The notes under the pieces were generated by a model that saw nothing but the letters and a program-made list of their open reading frames with translations, did not search any database and was not told the DNA's origin. The position numbers and the translations under genes are program-made. Below, piece after piece: positions 47,878-55,735 of a stretch of 64,000 nucleotides of DNA. Within the stretch, counting starts at the first letter, position 1. Each line of letters starts with the position of its first letter. The DNA comes from CAWFKS01 sp963816435. GTDB lineage: Bacteria > Pseudomonadota > Alphaproteobacteria > Rhizobiales > Rhizobiaceae. Location: NCBI GenBank assembly GCA_963816435.1, contig CAWFKS010000001.1, positions 255,888 through 319,887 of the forward strand, read 5' to 3'.

Positions 47878-48144
47878 ATGAAGCGCAGCAGGTTTTCCGA
47901 CGAACAGATCATCGGCATTTTGAAGGAGCACCAGGCGGGGCTATCGGCGACGGAGCTCTGCCGCAAATACGGTGTGAGCGACGCGACGTTTTACAAGTGG
48001 CGCTCGAAGTATGGCGGCATGGAGCTGTCGGAGGCGAAGCGGCTGAAGAGCCTCGAGGAGGAGAACGGCAAGCTGAAGCGCCTACTGGCCGACGCCATGC
48101 TCGACGTCTCGACCTTGCGCGAGATGCTCGGAAAAAACTTCTGA
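47878..48144 (+). CDS. IS3-family transposase OrfA
   Basis: 88 residues. A helix-turn-helix DNA-binding part (SRFSDEQIIGILKEHQAGLS, then ATELCRKYGVSDATFYKWRS) is followed by a leucine-zipper-like heptad stretch (LKSLEEENGKLKRLLADAML). It binds the element ends and regulates transposition. The ATG at 47878 has GAGGAG upstream. Just before the stop lies A AAA AAC (48132-48138), the classic -1 frameshift heptamer that makes the OrfAB fusion transposase. Confidence 0.95.
   Translation: MKRSRFSDEQIIGILKEHQAGLSATELCRKYGVSDATFYKWRSKYGGMELSEAKRLKSLEEENGKLKRLLADAMLDVSTLREMLGKNF
48132..48138 (+). promoter_or_regulatory. Programmed -1 ribosomal frameshift site
   Basis: A AAA AAC in phase with orfA (codons GGA AAA AAC TTC TGA). 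Slippage of one base back leads directly into the orfB frame, producing the fused transposase. The stop codon four bases on enhances slipping. Confidence 0.9.
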
Positions 48145-48989
48145 CGCCTGGGTCGAGGAGAACCGCCGTGACCTGGGCGATCGAGAACAAGGGTTATACG
48201 CAACGTCGTGCTTGCCGGCTCGTCGGCATGGAGCCGCGGGTCTACCGCTATCGTTCGAGGCGACCGGACGACGCTGACCTGCGAAAGCGGCTACGGGAAC
48301 TGGCAGCCGAGCGCCGACGCTTCGGCTATCGCCGGCTGCACCTGCTCCTGAGACGCGAAGGCGTGGCGTTGAACTGGAAGAAGCTCTACAGGCTTTATCG
48401 GGAAGAGCGCCTGACAGTGCGCAAACGTGGCGGCCGCAAGCGGGCGCTTGGCACGAGGGCACCGATGGCTATCCCGCAGGATGCCAACCAGCGCTGGAGC
48501 CTCGACTTCGTCTCGGACACGCTGACCGACGGCCGCCGCTTCCGGATCCTGTGCGTCATCGACGACTTCAGCCGGGAATGCCTGGCCACGGTCGTCGACA
48601 ACTCGATCTCGGGCGAACGTGTCGCCCGCGAACTCGACATCATCGCCGAGCATCGCGGCTACCCCTGCATGATCGTGTCGGACAACGGCACCGAGCTGAC
48701 CTCGAATGCGATCCTGGCGTGGCAGGAGGATCGGCAGATCGAATGGCACTACATCGCACCGGGCAAGCCGATGCAGAACGGCTTCGTGGAAAGCTTCAAT
48801 GGTCGGCTGCGCGACGAGTGCCTCAACGAACGGCTCTTCACCAGCTATCAGCACGCTCGCAACAGCATCGAAGAATGGAGGATCGACTACAATGTGAATC
48901 GACCGCACACGAGCCTCGACGGGCTCACCCCGAACGAATTTGCAACCCGGTCCAGATCGGACCACAACGTGAACAGGGCTAACTTATAG
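48138..48989 (+). CDS. IS3-family transposase OrfB (expressed as OrfAB by -1 frameshift)
   Basis: Catalytic part, about 280 residues, reached by -1 slippage at 48132-48138. A GTG at 48168 could also start it alone. An HTH_21 region (RRRFGYRRLHLLLRREGVAL) precedes the rve integrase core with the DDE triad: Asp in RWSLDFVSDTLTDGRRFR, Asp in MIVSDNGTELTS, and Glu in GFVESFNGRLRDECLNE. A complete, probably active transposase. Confidence 0.94.
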   Translation, partial: LLTPGSRRTAVTWAIENKGYTQRRACRLVGMEPRVYRYRSRRPDDADLRKRLRELAAERRRFGYRRLHLLLRREGVALNWKKLYRLYREERLTVRKRGGRKRALGTRAPMAIPQDANQRWSLDFVSDTLTDGRRFRILCVIDDFSRECLATVVDNSISGERVARELDIIAEHRGYPCMIVSDNGTELTSNAILAWQEDRQIEWHYIAPGKPMQNGFVESFNGRLRDECLNERLFTSYQHARNSIEEWRIDYNVNRPHTSLDGLTPNEFATRSRSDHNVNRANL

Positions 48990-49176
48990 GCGCGGACAAA
49001 ACGGGGAGCAGGTCAGCCGAAAGCTCCTTCAGCCGATCCTCCACGTCCCAGAAACCGCGTTGTCCCCGCATCGACCTCCCTCCGGCAAATCAACGCCGGA
49101 AGTGAATCACGAAACTCATTCAGCCGCCAGTTTCCGGAGGCGTCCACCTGCCACGCAATCAGCAAGTGACGGCTGC

Positions 49177-51915
49177 TTACTTGGCCGAAACGGGAGCGGC
49201 CGGCGGCGCTGGCGCGGTATCGGAGGCGGGCGAAGCCGTGCCGGCCTTGAGCCGAACTACGAACTCCGCACCGTTTCCCTTGCGGCGGGCCAATGTCAGG
49301 CTGCCGCCAAATTTCTCGACGATCTGCCGGCTGATCGCCAGGCCGAGCCCGGCGCCGACCTGGCGCGGCATCGGCCCGCGCGCGAACTTCACGAAGATGC
49401 GCTCGCGCTCGCTTTCGGGAATGCCCGGCCCGTTGTCGGATACGCTCGCCTCGTAAACGCCCTTGCGCAGGCTGCTCGACACGGTGACCGTCGGCTCGGT
49501 GCCGGTGTTGTATTTGATGGCGTTCGAGATCAGGTTGATGAAGACCTGCGCAAGCTTGTCGCGGTTGCCGATCACGCGAGCGCGGCGGGCGCGGCCAGTG
49601 CGCTTCAGCGTCACGCCGGAGGCGCGGGCAAGCGCCTCGCAGCTCTGCATCGCCTGATCGAGCGCATCCTCGGCGTCGAAGGTCTCCGTCTGCCAGGCGG
49701 GCTCGCCGTTCTCCAACTGGTTGAGATCGAGAATGCCGTCGAGCAGCCGCGTCAGCCGCAGGCTCTCGTTCTGGATGATCTTCAGGAAGCGCTCCTTGCT
49801 CCCGGGATCGAGGTCGGGCGTCGACAGCAGGATGTCGCTGAAGGAGCGGATCGACGACATGGGCGTGCGCACCTCATGGCTGACTTGGCTCAGGAACTCG
49901 TCCTTCTGCTCGTCGATGGCGCGCAGTTGTGCGTTTGCGTGGGCGAGTTCGGTGGCGGTCGCCTCGATCTGCCGCGACTTTCGTTCCAGCTCGGCCGAAT
50001 AGGCGCGGATCTGCTCGGTCTCGTCGGCAAGCCGCTTCAGTTCCTCCACGCTGATAGTCTCCGACGTGACGACGCTCGACACCAGTGCCCGTGCCGTCGA
50101 GGCGCCGACGCTTGCCGCCAGCCGCTGTTCGACGCGACTTATCAGCTCGTCGCTGGCCACCACCGCGTGGTCGGCGCTGCCGGCGTGCGGCAGCAGCGTG
50201 AGCGATTCCGCCGGCCCGAGGATTCGGTCCATGATGCGGCGCAGGTCGGCAATCCGGGCGGTGCGGCGCATCACCGAGACCTCGCTCTCGGTCTGGCGGC
50301 GGAAGACGTCGATGAACAGTCGCGACTGGTAGCGCGCCAACGGCGTCGGCTCGGAGGCGAGAGAAACCCCCACGAACAGCGCGATGTTGGCGAACATGCT
50401 CCAGAACACCGCGTGCACCAGAGGGTCGAGATCGTCGAGGCCGAACAGCGCCTGCGGCCGCAGCCATTCCAGCCCGAACGGGCCATGGGCGATGACGTTG
50501 GCAGGCATCAGTGCCGCGCCGCCGAACGACGGAAGGAACAGCGTGTAGCCCCAGATCGCGAAGCCGGCTGTCAGTCCGGCCAGTGCGCCGCCGTGCGTGG
50601 CGCGGCGCCAATAGAGGCCGCCGACGAGGCTCGGCAGGAACTGGGCGACGCCGCAAAACGAGATCAGGCCGATTGCGGCCAGCGCATCGGAGGTGCCGCT
50701 CAGCCGGAAATAGAGGAAGCCGAGGAAGACGATGAAGAGGATGCTGGCGCGCCTGGCGCCTAGGATGAAGTCGCGCATCACCTGACCGCCGCCGGCCGGC
50801 ACCAGCTTGAGCCGCAGCGCAATCGGCATGATCAGGTGGTTGGAGATCATCGTCGAAAGCGCGATCGAGCAGACGATCACCATGGACGTCGCCGACGAGA
50901 ACCCGCCGAGGAACGACAGAAGCGCGATCGTGTCGCGGTCGAAGGACAGCGGCAGGGTGAGCACGAACAGGTCGGGATTGGAGCCGGCGGGCAGGCGGTT
51001 GAGCCCGGCCACCGCGATCGGGATGACGAACAGGCAGATCAGGAACAGGTAGAGCGGGAAAAGCCAGGAGGCGGTCCGTATCTGGCTTTCGCTGGAGTTC
51101 TCGACCACCGTCACCTGGAATTGGCGTGGCAGGCAGATGACCGCCGCACCAGCGAGAAAGCAAAGGGTTATCCACCGCAGCCCAAACGTGCCATGCGGGT
51201 TCGTCAGTGCCACCGGGGCATTCTCGAACATCGCCGCCGGTGTCCCCTGCAGGCCGATGACGACCCACAGCCCGACGATCAGCAGCGCGGCGAGCTTCAC
51301 CACGGCTTCCAGCGCGATCGCGGCGATGACGCCGTGATGGCGCTCGTTGACGTCGATGTTGCGCACCCCGAACACGATCGAAAAGACACAGAGGCCGGCC
51401 GCCACCCAGAACGCCGTCTGGTAGTCCGGCTCGAGGCTGGTGTTGGCGGCCGTCACGGCGCCGGCGTGAAAGGTGATGACCTGGAAGGAATCGGTCAGGG
51501 CCTTGAGCTGCAGGGCGATGTAGGGGGCGGTGGCAATCAGCGCGATGGCGGTGACCAGCGCGCCGAGCGCGGGGTCCTTGCCGAATCGCGCCGAGATCAG
51601 GTCCGCGATGGAGGTGGTGTGATAGGTGCGGCCGACGGTGACCAGCTTTCTCAGAAATATCCACCAGCCGGCGAAGACGATCGTCGGGCCGATATAGATG
51701 GTGGCGAATTCGAAACCGTGTCGTGCGGCCGAGCCGACGGCGCCGTAGAATGTCCAGGACGTGCAATAGATCGAGATCGAGAGCGTGTAGACCAGCGGCG
51801 AGGACAGCCAGCCGCCGGGATCGCGCCGTGCCCGGCGATCGCCGGCGAAGGCGACTGCGAACAGCACGGCGACGTAGCCCAGGCAAACCGCGACGACGAG
51901 ATTGACGGGAAGCAT
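49177..51915 (-). CDS. Sensor histidine kinase with SLC5 (sodium/solute symporter) domain and STAC region
   Basis: 912 residues. The first ~520 form a 13-segment SLC5-type transporter fold (YTLSISIYCTSWTFYGAVGS, TTSIADLISARFGKDPALGA, LGGFSSATSMVIVCSIALST). Residues about 545-640 match the STAC linker (RIMDRILGPAESLTLLPHAG; RLAASVGASTARALVSSVV). A coiled stretch leads to HisKA with SQVSHEVRTPMSSIRSFSDI (His680) and an HATPase (NLISNAIKYN, DNGPGIPE, GAGLGLAISRQIV). This is the CbrA/MctS architecture, in which transport or binding of a small organic acid or amino acid controls the kinase. There is no receiver of its own; the single-domain regulator two genes upstream is the probable partner. Confidence 0.93.
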   Translation of the reverse strand: MLPVNLVVAVCLGYVAVLFAVAFAGDRRARRDPGGWLSSPLVYTLSISIYCTSWTFYGAVGSAARHGFEFATIYIGPTIVFAGWWIFLRKLVTVGRTYHTTSIADLISARFGKDPALGALVTAIALIATAPYIALQLKALTDSFQVITFHAGAVTAANTSLEPDYQTAFWVAAGLCVFSIVFGVRNIDVNERHHGVIAAIALEAVVKLAALLIVGLWVVIGLQGTPAAMFENAPVALTNPHGTFGLRWITLCFLAGAAVICLPRQFQVTVVENSSESQIRTASWLFPLYLFLICLFVIPIAVAGLNRLPAGSNPDLFVLTLPLSFDRDTIALLSFLGGFSSATSMVIVCSIALSTMISNHLIMPIALRLKLVPAGGGQVMRDFILGARRASILFIVFLGFLYFRLSGTSDALAAIGLISFCGVAQFLPSLVGGLYWRRATHGGALAGLTAGFAIWGYTLFLPSFGGAALMPANVIAHGPFGLEWLRPQALFGLDDLDPLVHAVFWSMFANIALFVGVSLASEPTPLARYQSRLFIDVFRRQTESEVSVMRRTARIADLRRIMDRILGPAESLTLLPHAGSADHAVVASDELISRVEQRLAASVGASTARALVSSVVTSETISVEELKRLADETEQIRAYSAELERKSRQIEATATELAHANAQLRAIDEQKDEFLSQVSHEVRTPMSSIRSFSDILLSTPDLDPGSKERFLKIIQNESLRLTRLLDGILDLNQLENGEPAWQTETFDAEDALDQAMQSCEALARASGVTLKRTGRARRARVIGNRDKLAQVFINLISNAIKYNTGTEPTVTVSSSLRKGVYEASVSDNGPGIPESERERIFVKFARGPMPRQVGAGLGLAISRQIVEKFGGSLTLARRKGNGAEFVVRLKAGTASPASDTAPAPPAAPVSAK

Positions 51916-52199
51916 CAGCCACCGGCCTCCTTGTCGTCCTCCGCCTGTGGCTCCAGACGGCCAAGCCGTCGCGCAAGCACCGCCGAGGTGATTATGACGG
52001 CCGCCCAGACACCGAAGACATAGAGCACCGTGAGCGGTACACCGGCAATCTTGGCCGGAGCGTCAAAGATCAGGATCAACGGCGGCATAAGGAGGAGGGC
52101 GGCAACCAGCGGCAGCAGCGTAGCGGCGTCGCGGGCACCGCGCGCCGGCTCCCGGAATCGTTCGGCGTCATGCCCCGGCAAGCTCGCGTACCCTTTCAA
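51915..52199 (-). CDS. Small two-segment membrane protein beside the SLC5 kinase
   Basis: Up to 94 residues from a TTG at 52199 (another TTG at 52181; the first ATG would be inside the first membrane segment). Two hydrophobic helices, TLLPLVAALLLMPPLILIFD and LTVLYVFGVWAAVIITSAVL, are followed by a charged tail (RRLGRLEPQAEDDKE). Size and layout match the small subunits that accompany solute:sodium symporters (DUF485/DUF3311/DUF4212-type), though I cannot assign one. It overlaps the receiver gene upstream and shares one base with the kinase start, so translation is tightly coupled. Confidence 0.75.
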   Translation of the reverse strand: MKGYASLPGHDAERFREPARGARDAATLLPLVAALLLMPPLILIFDAPAKIAGVPLTVLYVFGVWAAVIITSAVLARRLGRLEPQAEDDKEAGG

Positions 52200-52539
52200 C
52201 GACCTCGCTGTTGGAGAAGGGCTTGGTGATGAAGGCGCTGGCGCCGATCGCCTCGGCCGTGCGGCGGTCGTTGGCCTGGCCCTTGGCGGTGAGCACGATC
52301 ACCGGCAGGTCGGCGATGGCGGTGTCGGCGCGGATCGCGCGAAGCACGTCGAAGCCGTTCATGCCGGGCAGCATGATGTCGAGCACGACCGCGGCAAAGC
52401 GCTGCCGGGCCAGCCGGCGAAGCAACTCGGCGCCATCCGACACGATTTCCACGTCGAAACCGGCACGTTCGAGAATGAAACGCAGCGATTCGACGATATT
52501 CGGCTCGTCCTCGACGATCAGGATGCGTTCGCGTCCCAA
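52168..52539 (-). CDS. Single-domain response regulator
   Basis: 123 residues, receiver only. The acidic pair is in RILIVEDEPNIVESLRFILE, the phosphoacceptor Asp in VVLDIMLPGMNGFD, the Thr in VIVLTAKG and the Lys in FITKPFSNSEV. No DNA-binding output domain. The start is a TTG with GGAGG eight bases upstream. It lies between the ScfR-type regulator (25 bases) and the small membrane gene (overlap), so it is probably phosphorylated by the SLC5 kinase and acts by protein contact. Confidence 0.93.
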   Translation of the reverse strand: MGRERILIVEDEPNIVESLRFILERAGFDVEIVSDGAELLRRLARQRFAAVVLDIMLPGMNGFDVLRAIRADTAIADLPVIVLTAKGQANDRRTAEAIGASAFITKPFSNSEVVERVRELAGA

Positions 52540-52564
52540 AACCCACTCCTCCCCCGGGTCGGCA

Positions 52565-54043
52565 TCATAATACCGCCTGTCGGCCGGCTGACATAGACTT
52601 TTCGTCCCGGGCGGTCGCCTTGGCGATCAGCGGGGCCTCCTGGCGATGCTGGCAGGCCTCGCGCGGGCACAGGCGGCAGACCGTGCCGACTGGCAGCATC
52701 GCGCCCCCCGAATCGAGCCCGTCGGCGGCGGAAAGCCGGTTCGCCTCGGTGGCCGAACAGGCGAGCATCACGGACAGCAGTCGGCGTGGCCGGCCGATGG
52801 CGGCAGTGCCCTTTTCGACGGCGCGCGCGAAGAAGAAGAAGCGGTCTCCCGACGGCAATTCACCGAAGCTGCGGGCGGTGACGCCGGGCGTCTGAAACGC
52901 TCCGTAGACAACCCATAGCGGGCAGGCGGTGCCGTAGCGCGGCAGGGGCAGGCCCGACAGCGGCAGGCGCTTCGTGACGTAGCCGGAGGGATCGGAACGC
53001 ATGAAGGCGAAGCGCACGCCTTCCGCCCCGGGCCGGCGCAGCGTCGCCATCCTGTGCGCGGTCTGCTCGTAGGAGACGCCGAACAGATGCGAAAGCGTGT
53101 CTATGTCATAGCGATGCTTCTCGGCAGATTCGAGAAACTCGTCATAGGGCATCAGCACGGCCGCGGCGGCGTAGCGGTGAAGCGCGGAGGCGGCGAGCGC
53201 CCGCGATTCCGCGTCGGGCAAGGCGGAGTGGTTTGCGACAATCTCGTCTACGGCTTCGCCCGCGACATGACCGAGCCGGTTTCGCAGGCGCCCGAAGGTC
53301 GACCGGTCGCTATCGGCGCTAGTCGTCTCGCGCAGGGTCTCGCTGGCATCGGGCCGGCCAAGGAGCCGCGCGGCGATCTCCTCGATTTCGGGAAAATAGT
53401 TGTCCGTCTGGTAGATGAACGTGTCGACATTCTCCATCGGCGTGGCCGAGCGCACCCTGTACTGGGCGCTGTCGAAGAAGCTCAGCAGCGACTGCGCCGT
53501 ACCGGCCAGACGGGACCCGCCGGCGGCGATGATTGAAAGGAAGCGCTCCCGCGCGTCCGGGCCGAGCGCGTCGCCTTCGCCGAGGATCTCGGCGGCCGAA
53601 CTGATGGAGGTCACGTCGGTGAGGATACGGTGCACGCTCTCGCCTAGGAACGGGTCGCGGTTGAGCCGATCGGCGAGCGCCAGCACCGCTTCGTTGCGGT
53701 CATGCCATGCCCGGTGCAGCCTGAGCAGGAACGCCGCCCATTCCGGATGATGGGCGACCAGGTCCTCGGCATTGCCGGGTCCGCCTTCGAGCGCCGGCTC
53801 GGCGGCGACCTCCTCGACATCGGCGACCATGCGCCGCTCGGCCTCGCCATCGAGCTTGTCCGGCGCCACGCCGAGCTCGGTGCTGATGCGTTCCAGCAGC
53901 GCGCCCGTGATCGGCCGCCGGTTGCATTCAATGAGATTCAAATAGGAGGGCGAAATGCCGGCGCGCCGCGCCAGTTCACCCTGCGTCAACCCGATCTGCT
54001 TGCGCAGCGCGCGTATCTTCACTCCCGTCAGCCGGCGGGCCAT
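52565..54043 (-). CDS. ScfR-type short-chain fatty acyl-CoA-responsive transcriptional regulator (XRE N-terminus)
   Basis: About 492 residues. An HTH_3 domain at the start (KIRALRKQIGLTQGELARRA, GISPSYLNLIECNRRPITG) is followed by an IrrE/DUF955-like middle. The metallopeptidase HExxH is not kept; the corresponding part reads RLGHVAGEAVDEIV. The C-terminal ScfRs domain has GTACPLWVVYGAFQTPGVTA and the cysteine cluster CRLCPREACQHR. Relatives (RamB, PrpR/MldR) sense short-chain acyl-CoA and control acetate, propionate and glyoxylate-cycle genes. The ATG at 54043 sits eight bases behind GGAGG; 54049 is too close. Likely first gene of the four-gene unit. Confidence 0.9.
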   Translation of the reverse strand: MARRLTGVKIRALRKQIGLTQGELARRAGISPSYLNLIECNRRPITGALLERISTELGVAPDKLDGEAERRMVADVEEVAAEPALEGGPGNAEDLVAHHPEWAAFLLRLHRAWHDRNEAVLALADRLNRDPFLGESVHRILTDVTSISSAAEILGEGDALGPDARERFLSIIAAGGSRLAGTAQSLLSFFDSAQYRVRSATPMENVDTFIYQTDNYFPEIEEIAARLLGRPDASETLRETTSADSDRSTFGRLRNRLGHVAGEAVDEIVANHSALPDAESRALAASALHRYAAAAVLMPYDEFLESAEKHRYDIDTLSHLFGVSYEQTAHRMATLRRPGAEGVRFAFMRSDPSGYVTKRLPLSGLPLPRYGTACPLWVVYGAFQTPGVTARSFGELPSGDRFFFFARAVEKGTAAIGRPRRLLSVMLACSATEANRLSAADGLDSGGAMLPVGTVCRLCPREACQHRQEAPLIAKATARDEKSMSAGRQAVL

Positions 54044-54069
54044 CACCATCTCCTCCCTCGATTGAATCT

Positions 54070-54082
54070 GTAAAGAATTTAC
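54070..54082. promoter_or_regulatory. Candidate operator GTAAA-GAA-TTTAC between ScfR and the ABC importer
   Basis: A perfect 5-3-5 inverted repeat only 27 bases upstream of the ScfR start, with another TTTAC at 54108-54112. Position suggests autoregulation or joint control of both divergent units. No protein is proven to bind. Confidence 0.35.
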
Positions 54083-54239
54083 TCATCAAAGGGAAGTGAA
54101 GCTCAAGAGTTTACAACTTTTCGCAATAAAACCAACGGGTTATTGCCAAGTTGACTGGTTGCTGCCAAAGTGGGCTCGGGCGGATTTCACGCCGCTGACT
54201 CGGCCTGGCGCCGAACTGCAATTCCAAGGGAGGAATTCG

Positions 54240-55631
54240 ATGGACTTCAGCAAATTCAATCGCCGCAGGTTTCTGCAAACCAGTGCCGCGCTAGGCGCGG
54301 GGCTGGCTCTGCCGACAATCATCACCAGCCGTTCGCATGCCGCGTATCTGAATGAACCGACAGGCTCGACGGTTACGTTCGGCTTCAACGTGCCGCAGAC
54401 CGGCCCCTACGCCGCCGAGGGCAAGGACGAGTTGCTCGCGCAGCAGCTTGCCGTCGAGCACCTCAACGGTGAAGGCGACGGCGGCATGATCAACACTTTC
54501 AGCTCCAAGATGCTGAAGGGCAACGGCGTGCTCGGCAAGAAGGTGCAGTACGTCACCGGTGACACGCAGACCAAGTCCGACGCGGCGCGCGCCGCGGCCC
54601 GCTCGATGATCGAGAAGGACGGCGTCGTGATGATCAACGGCGGCTCGTCCTCGGGCGTCGCCGTCGCGGTGCAGGGCCTTTGCCAAGAGGCGGGCATCAT
54701 CTTCATGGCCGGCCTGACGCACTCCAACGACACCACAGGCAAGGACAAGAAGGCGAACGGCTTCCGTCACTTCTTCGACGCCTACATGTCGGGCGCGGCT
54801 CTCGCGCCGGTGCTGGCCAAAGCCTACGGCAAGGACCGCCGGTTCTACATGCTGACGGCCGACTACACCTGGGGCTGGACGCAGGCCGACTCGATGAAGA
54901 AGTTCCTGGAGGCCGAGGGCTGGGAGATGGTCAAGGACGTCCGCACGCCGGTCGGCGCGGGCGATTTCTCGTCCTACATCACGCCGGTAGCCAATTCCGG
55001 CGCCGACGTGCTCATCCTCAACCACTACGGCGGCGACATGGTCAACTCGCTGACGCAGTCGGTGCAGTTCGGCCTGCGCGACAAGCAGGCGAACGGCAAG
55101 AACTTCGAGATCGTCGTTCCGCTCTACTCCGAGCTGATGGCGGAAGGCGCCGGCGACAACATCAAGGGCGTCTACGGTTCCATGAACTGGAACTGGCAGA
55201 TGGACAACGAAGCCACCAAGGCCTTCACCAAGTCGTTCGGCGAGAAATACGGTCACCCGCCGTCAAACTCGGCGCAGACCTGCTACGCGCAGGTGCTGCT
55301 CTATGCCGACGCCGTGGAGCGGGCAGGCACCTTCAACCCGTGCGGTGTGGTGGAAGCGCTGGAGAAGAACACCGGCAGCCTCGAGGGCATCGATTCCGAC
55401 GCCAACAAGGGCTTCATGTTCGACGGCCTGGGCAACGGCAAGACGCTTTACCGCTCGGCCGACCACCAGTGCTTCAAGGACGTGCTGGTCATGAAGGGCA
55501 AGGAGAACCCGACCAACCAGTACGACGTGCTGGAGATCGTCGAAACCACGCCGGTCGAGAAGGTCTGGTACGAGCCCGACAACGAGATGTTCGCCGGCGG
55601 CGACCTCGGCAAGTGCAACCCGGGCGCCTGA
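54240..55631 (+). CDS. HAAT-type ABC transporter substrate-binding protein, Tat-exported
   Basis: 463 residues from an ATG with GGAGG seven bases upstream. A twin-arginine signal (FNRRRFLQTSAALGAGLALP) indicates export of the folded protein, unusual for this class. The mature part is a periplasmic-binding-protein type I fold (GFNVPQTGPYAAEGKDELLA, VVMINGGSSSGVAVAVQGLC, ADVLILNHYGGDMVNSLTQS). The ligand could be a branched-chain or other amino acid, an amide or urea; sequence alone does not decide. First gene of a five-gene importer operon. Confidence 0.9.
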   Translation: MDFSKFNRRRFLQTSAALGAGLALPTIITSRSHAAYLNEPTGSTVTFGFNVPQTGPYAAEGKDELLAQQLAVEHLNGEGDGGMINTFSSKMLKGNGVLGKKVQYVTGDTQTKSDAARAAARSMIEKDGVVMINGGSSSGVAVAVQGLCQEAGIIFMAGLTHSNDTTGKDKKANGFRHFFDAYMSGAALAPVLAKAYGKDRRFYMLTADYTWGWTQADSMKKFLEAEGWEMVKDVRTPVGAGDFSSYITPVANSGADVLILNHYGGDMVNSLTQSVQFGLRDKQANGKNFEIVVPLYSELMAEGAGDNIKGVYGSMNWNWQMDNEATKAFTKSFGEKYGHPPSNSAQTCYAQVLLYADAVERAGTFNPCGVVEALEKNTGSLEGIDSDANKGFMFDGLGNGKTLYRSADHQCFKDVLVMKGKENPTNQYDVLEIVETTPVEKVWYEPDNEMFAGGDLGKCNPGA

Positions 55632-55656
55632 CGCGTTCCTGATGCCATGCAAACGG

Positions 55657-55680
55657 CCAACCGCGCTCCGGCGCGGTTGG
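55657..55680 (+). terminator. Intercistronic hairpin after the binding-protein gene
   Basis: A perfect 10-bp stem (CCAACCGCGC/GCGCGGTTGG) with the loop TCCG, followed by TCTCTCTC. In ABC importer operons such a partial terminator or mRNA-stabilising structure raises the binding protein above the membrane parts. Confidence 0.65.
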
Positions 55681-55735
55681 TCTCTCTCATGTGCGCCCGG
55701 TCATCCGGCGTGAAGAAGCTCTTGGTGCGGCTCGA

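Larger units (their letters stand above)
47813..49015 (+). mobile_element. IS3-family (IS407-like) insertion sequence with 4-bp target duplication
   Basis: 1,203 bases. The ends are inverted repeats whose first 13 bases (TGACCTGCTCCCC) are identical, with patchy match for about 30 more. The target duplication is GCCG (47809-47812 and 49016-49019). Two reading frames, orfA and orfB, overlap through a -1 slippery site. Size, 4-bp duplication and orfA sequence place it in the IS407 subgroup. All parts look intact. Confidence 0.93.
46785..49071 (-). pseudogene. IS5-family transposase interrupted by an IS3-family element
   Basis: The N-terminal 18 codons lie at 49071-49016 (MRGQRGFWDVEDRLKELS). 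The rest runs from 47808 down to 46785. Joining them across the IS3 element and one copy of the duplicated GCCG restores LKELSAEGDPLEKLAATVDF, the usual start of this transposase type, and a protein of about 359 residues. The DDE catalytic domain shows IIDATLVAAPKQRN, IPFFGYKNHISIDRRHGIIR and a C-terminal RARVEHVFAEQKDRMRLFVR. The insertion inactivates it. The long fragment alone could start only from a TTG at 47795. Confidence 0.85.
46731..49118. mobile_element. IS5-family insertion sequence, split by an IS3-family element (ends approximate)
   Basis: Contains one IS5-type transposase gene in two pieces. Weak candidate terminal repeats are GAGCTTTCGT at 46731 and, reversed, GAGTTTCGT near 49108-49118. 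No clear target duplication was found, so the borders are estimates. The element separates the PHA synthase remnant from the SLC5 kinase gene. Confidence 0.6.

Noticed and set aside
54096..54239. Upstream extension of the substrate-binding protein
   Set aside because: It would bury the twin-arginine signal 50 residues inside; the ATG at 54240 has a good ribosome site.
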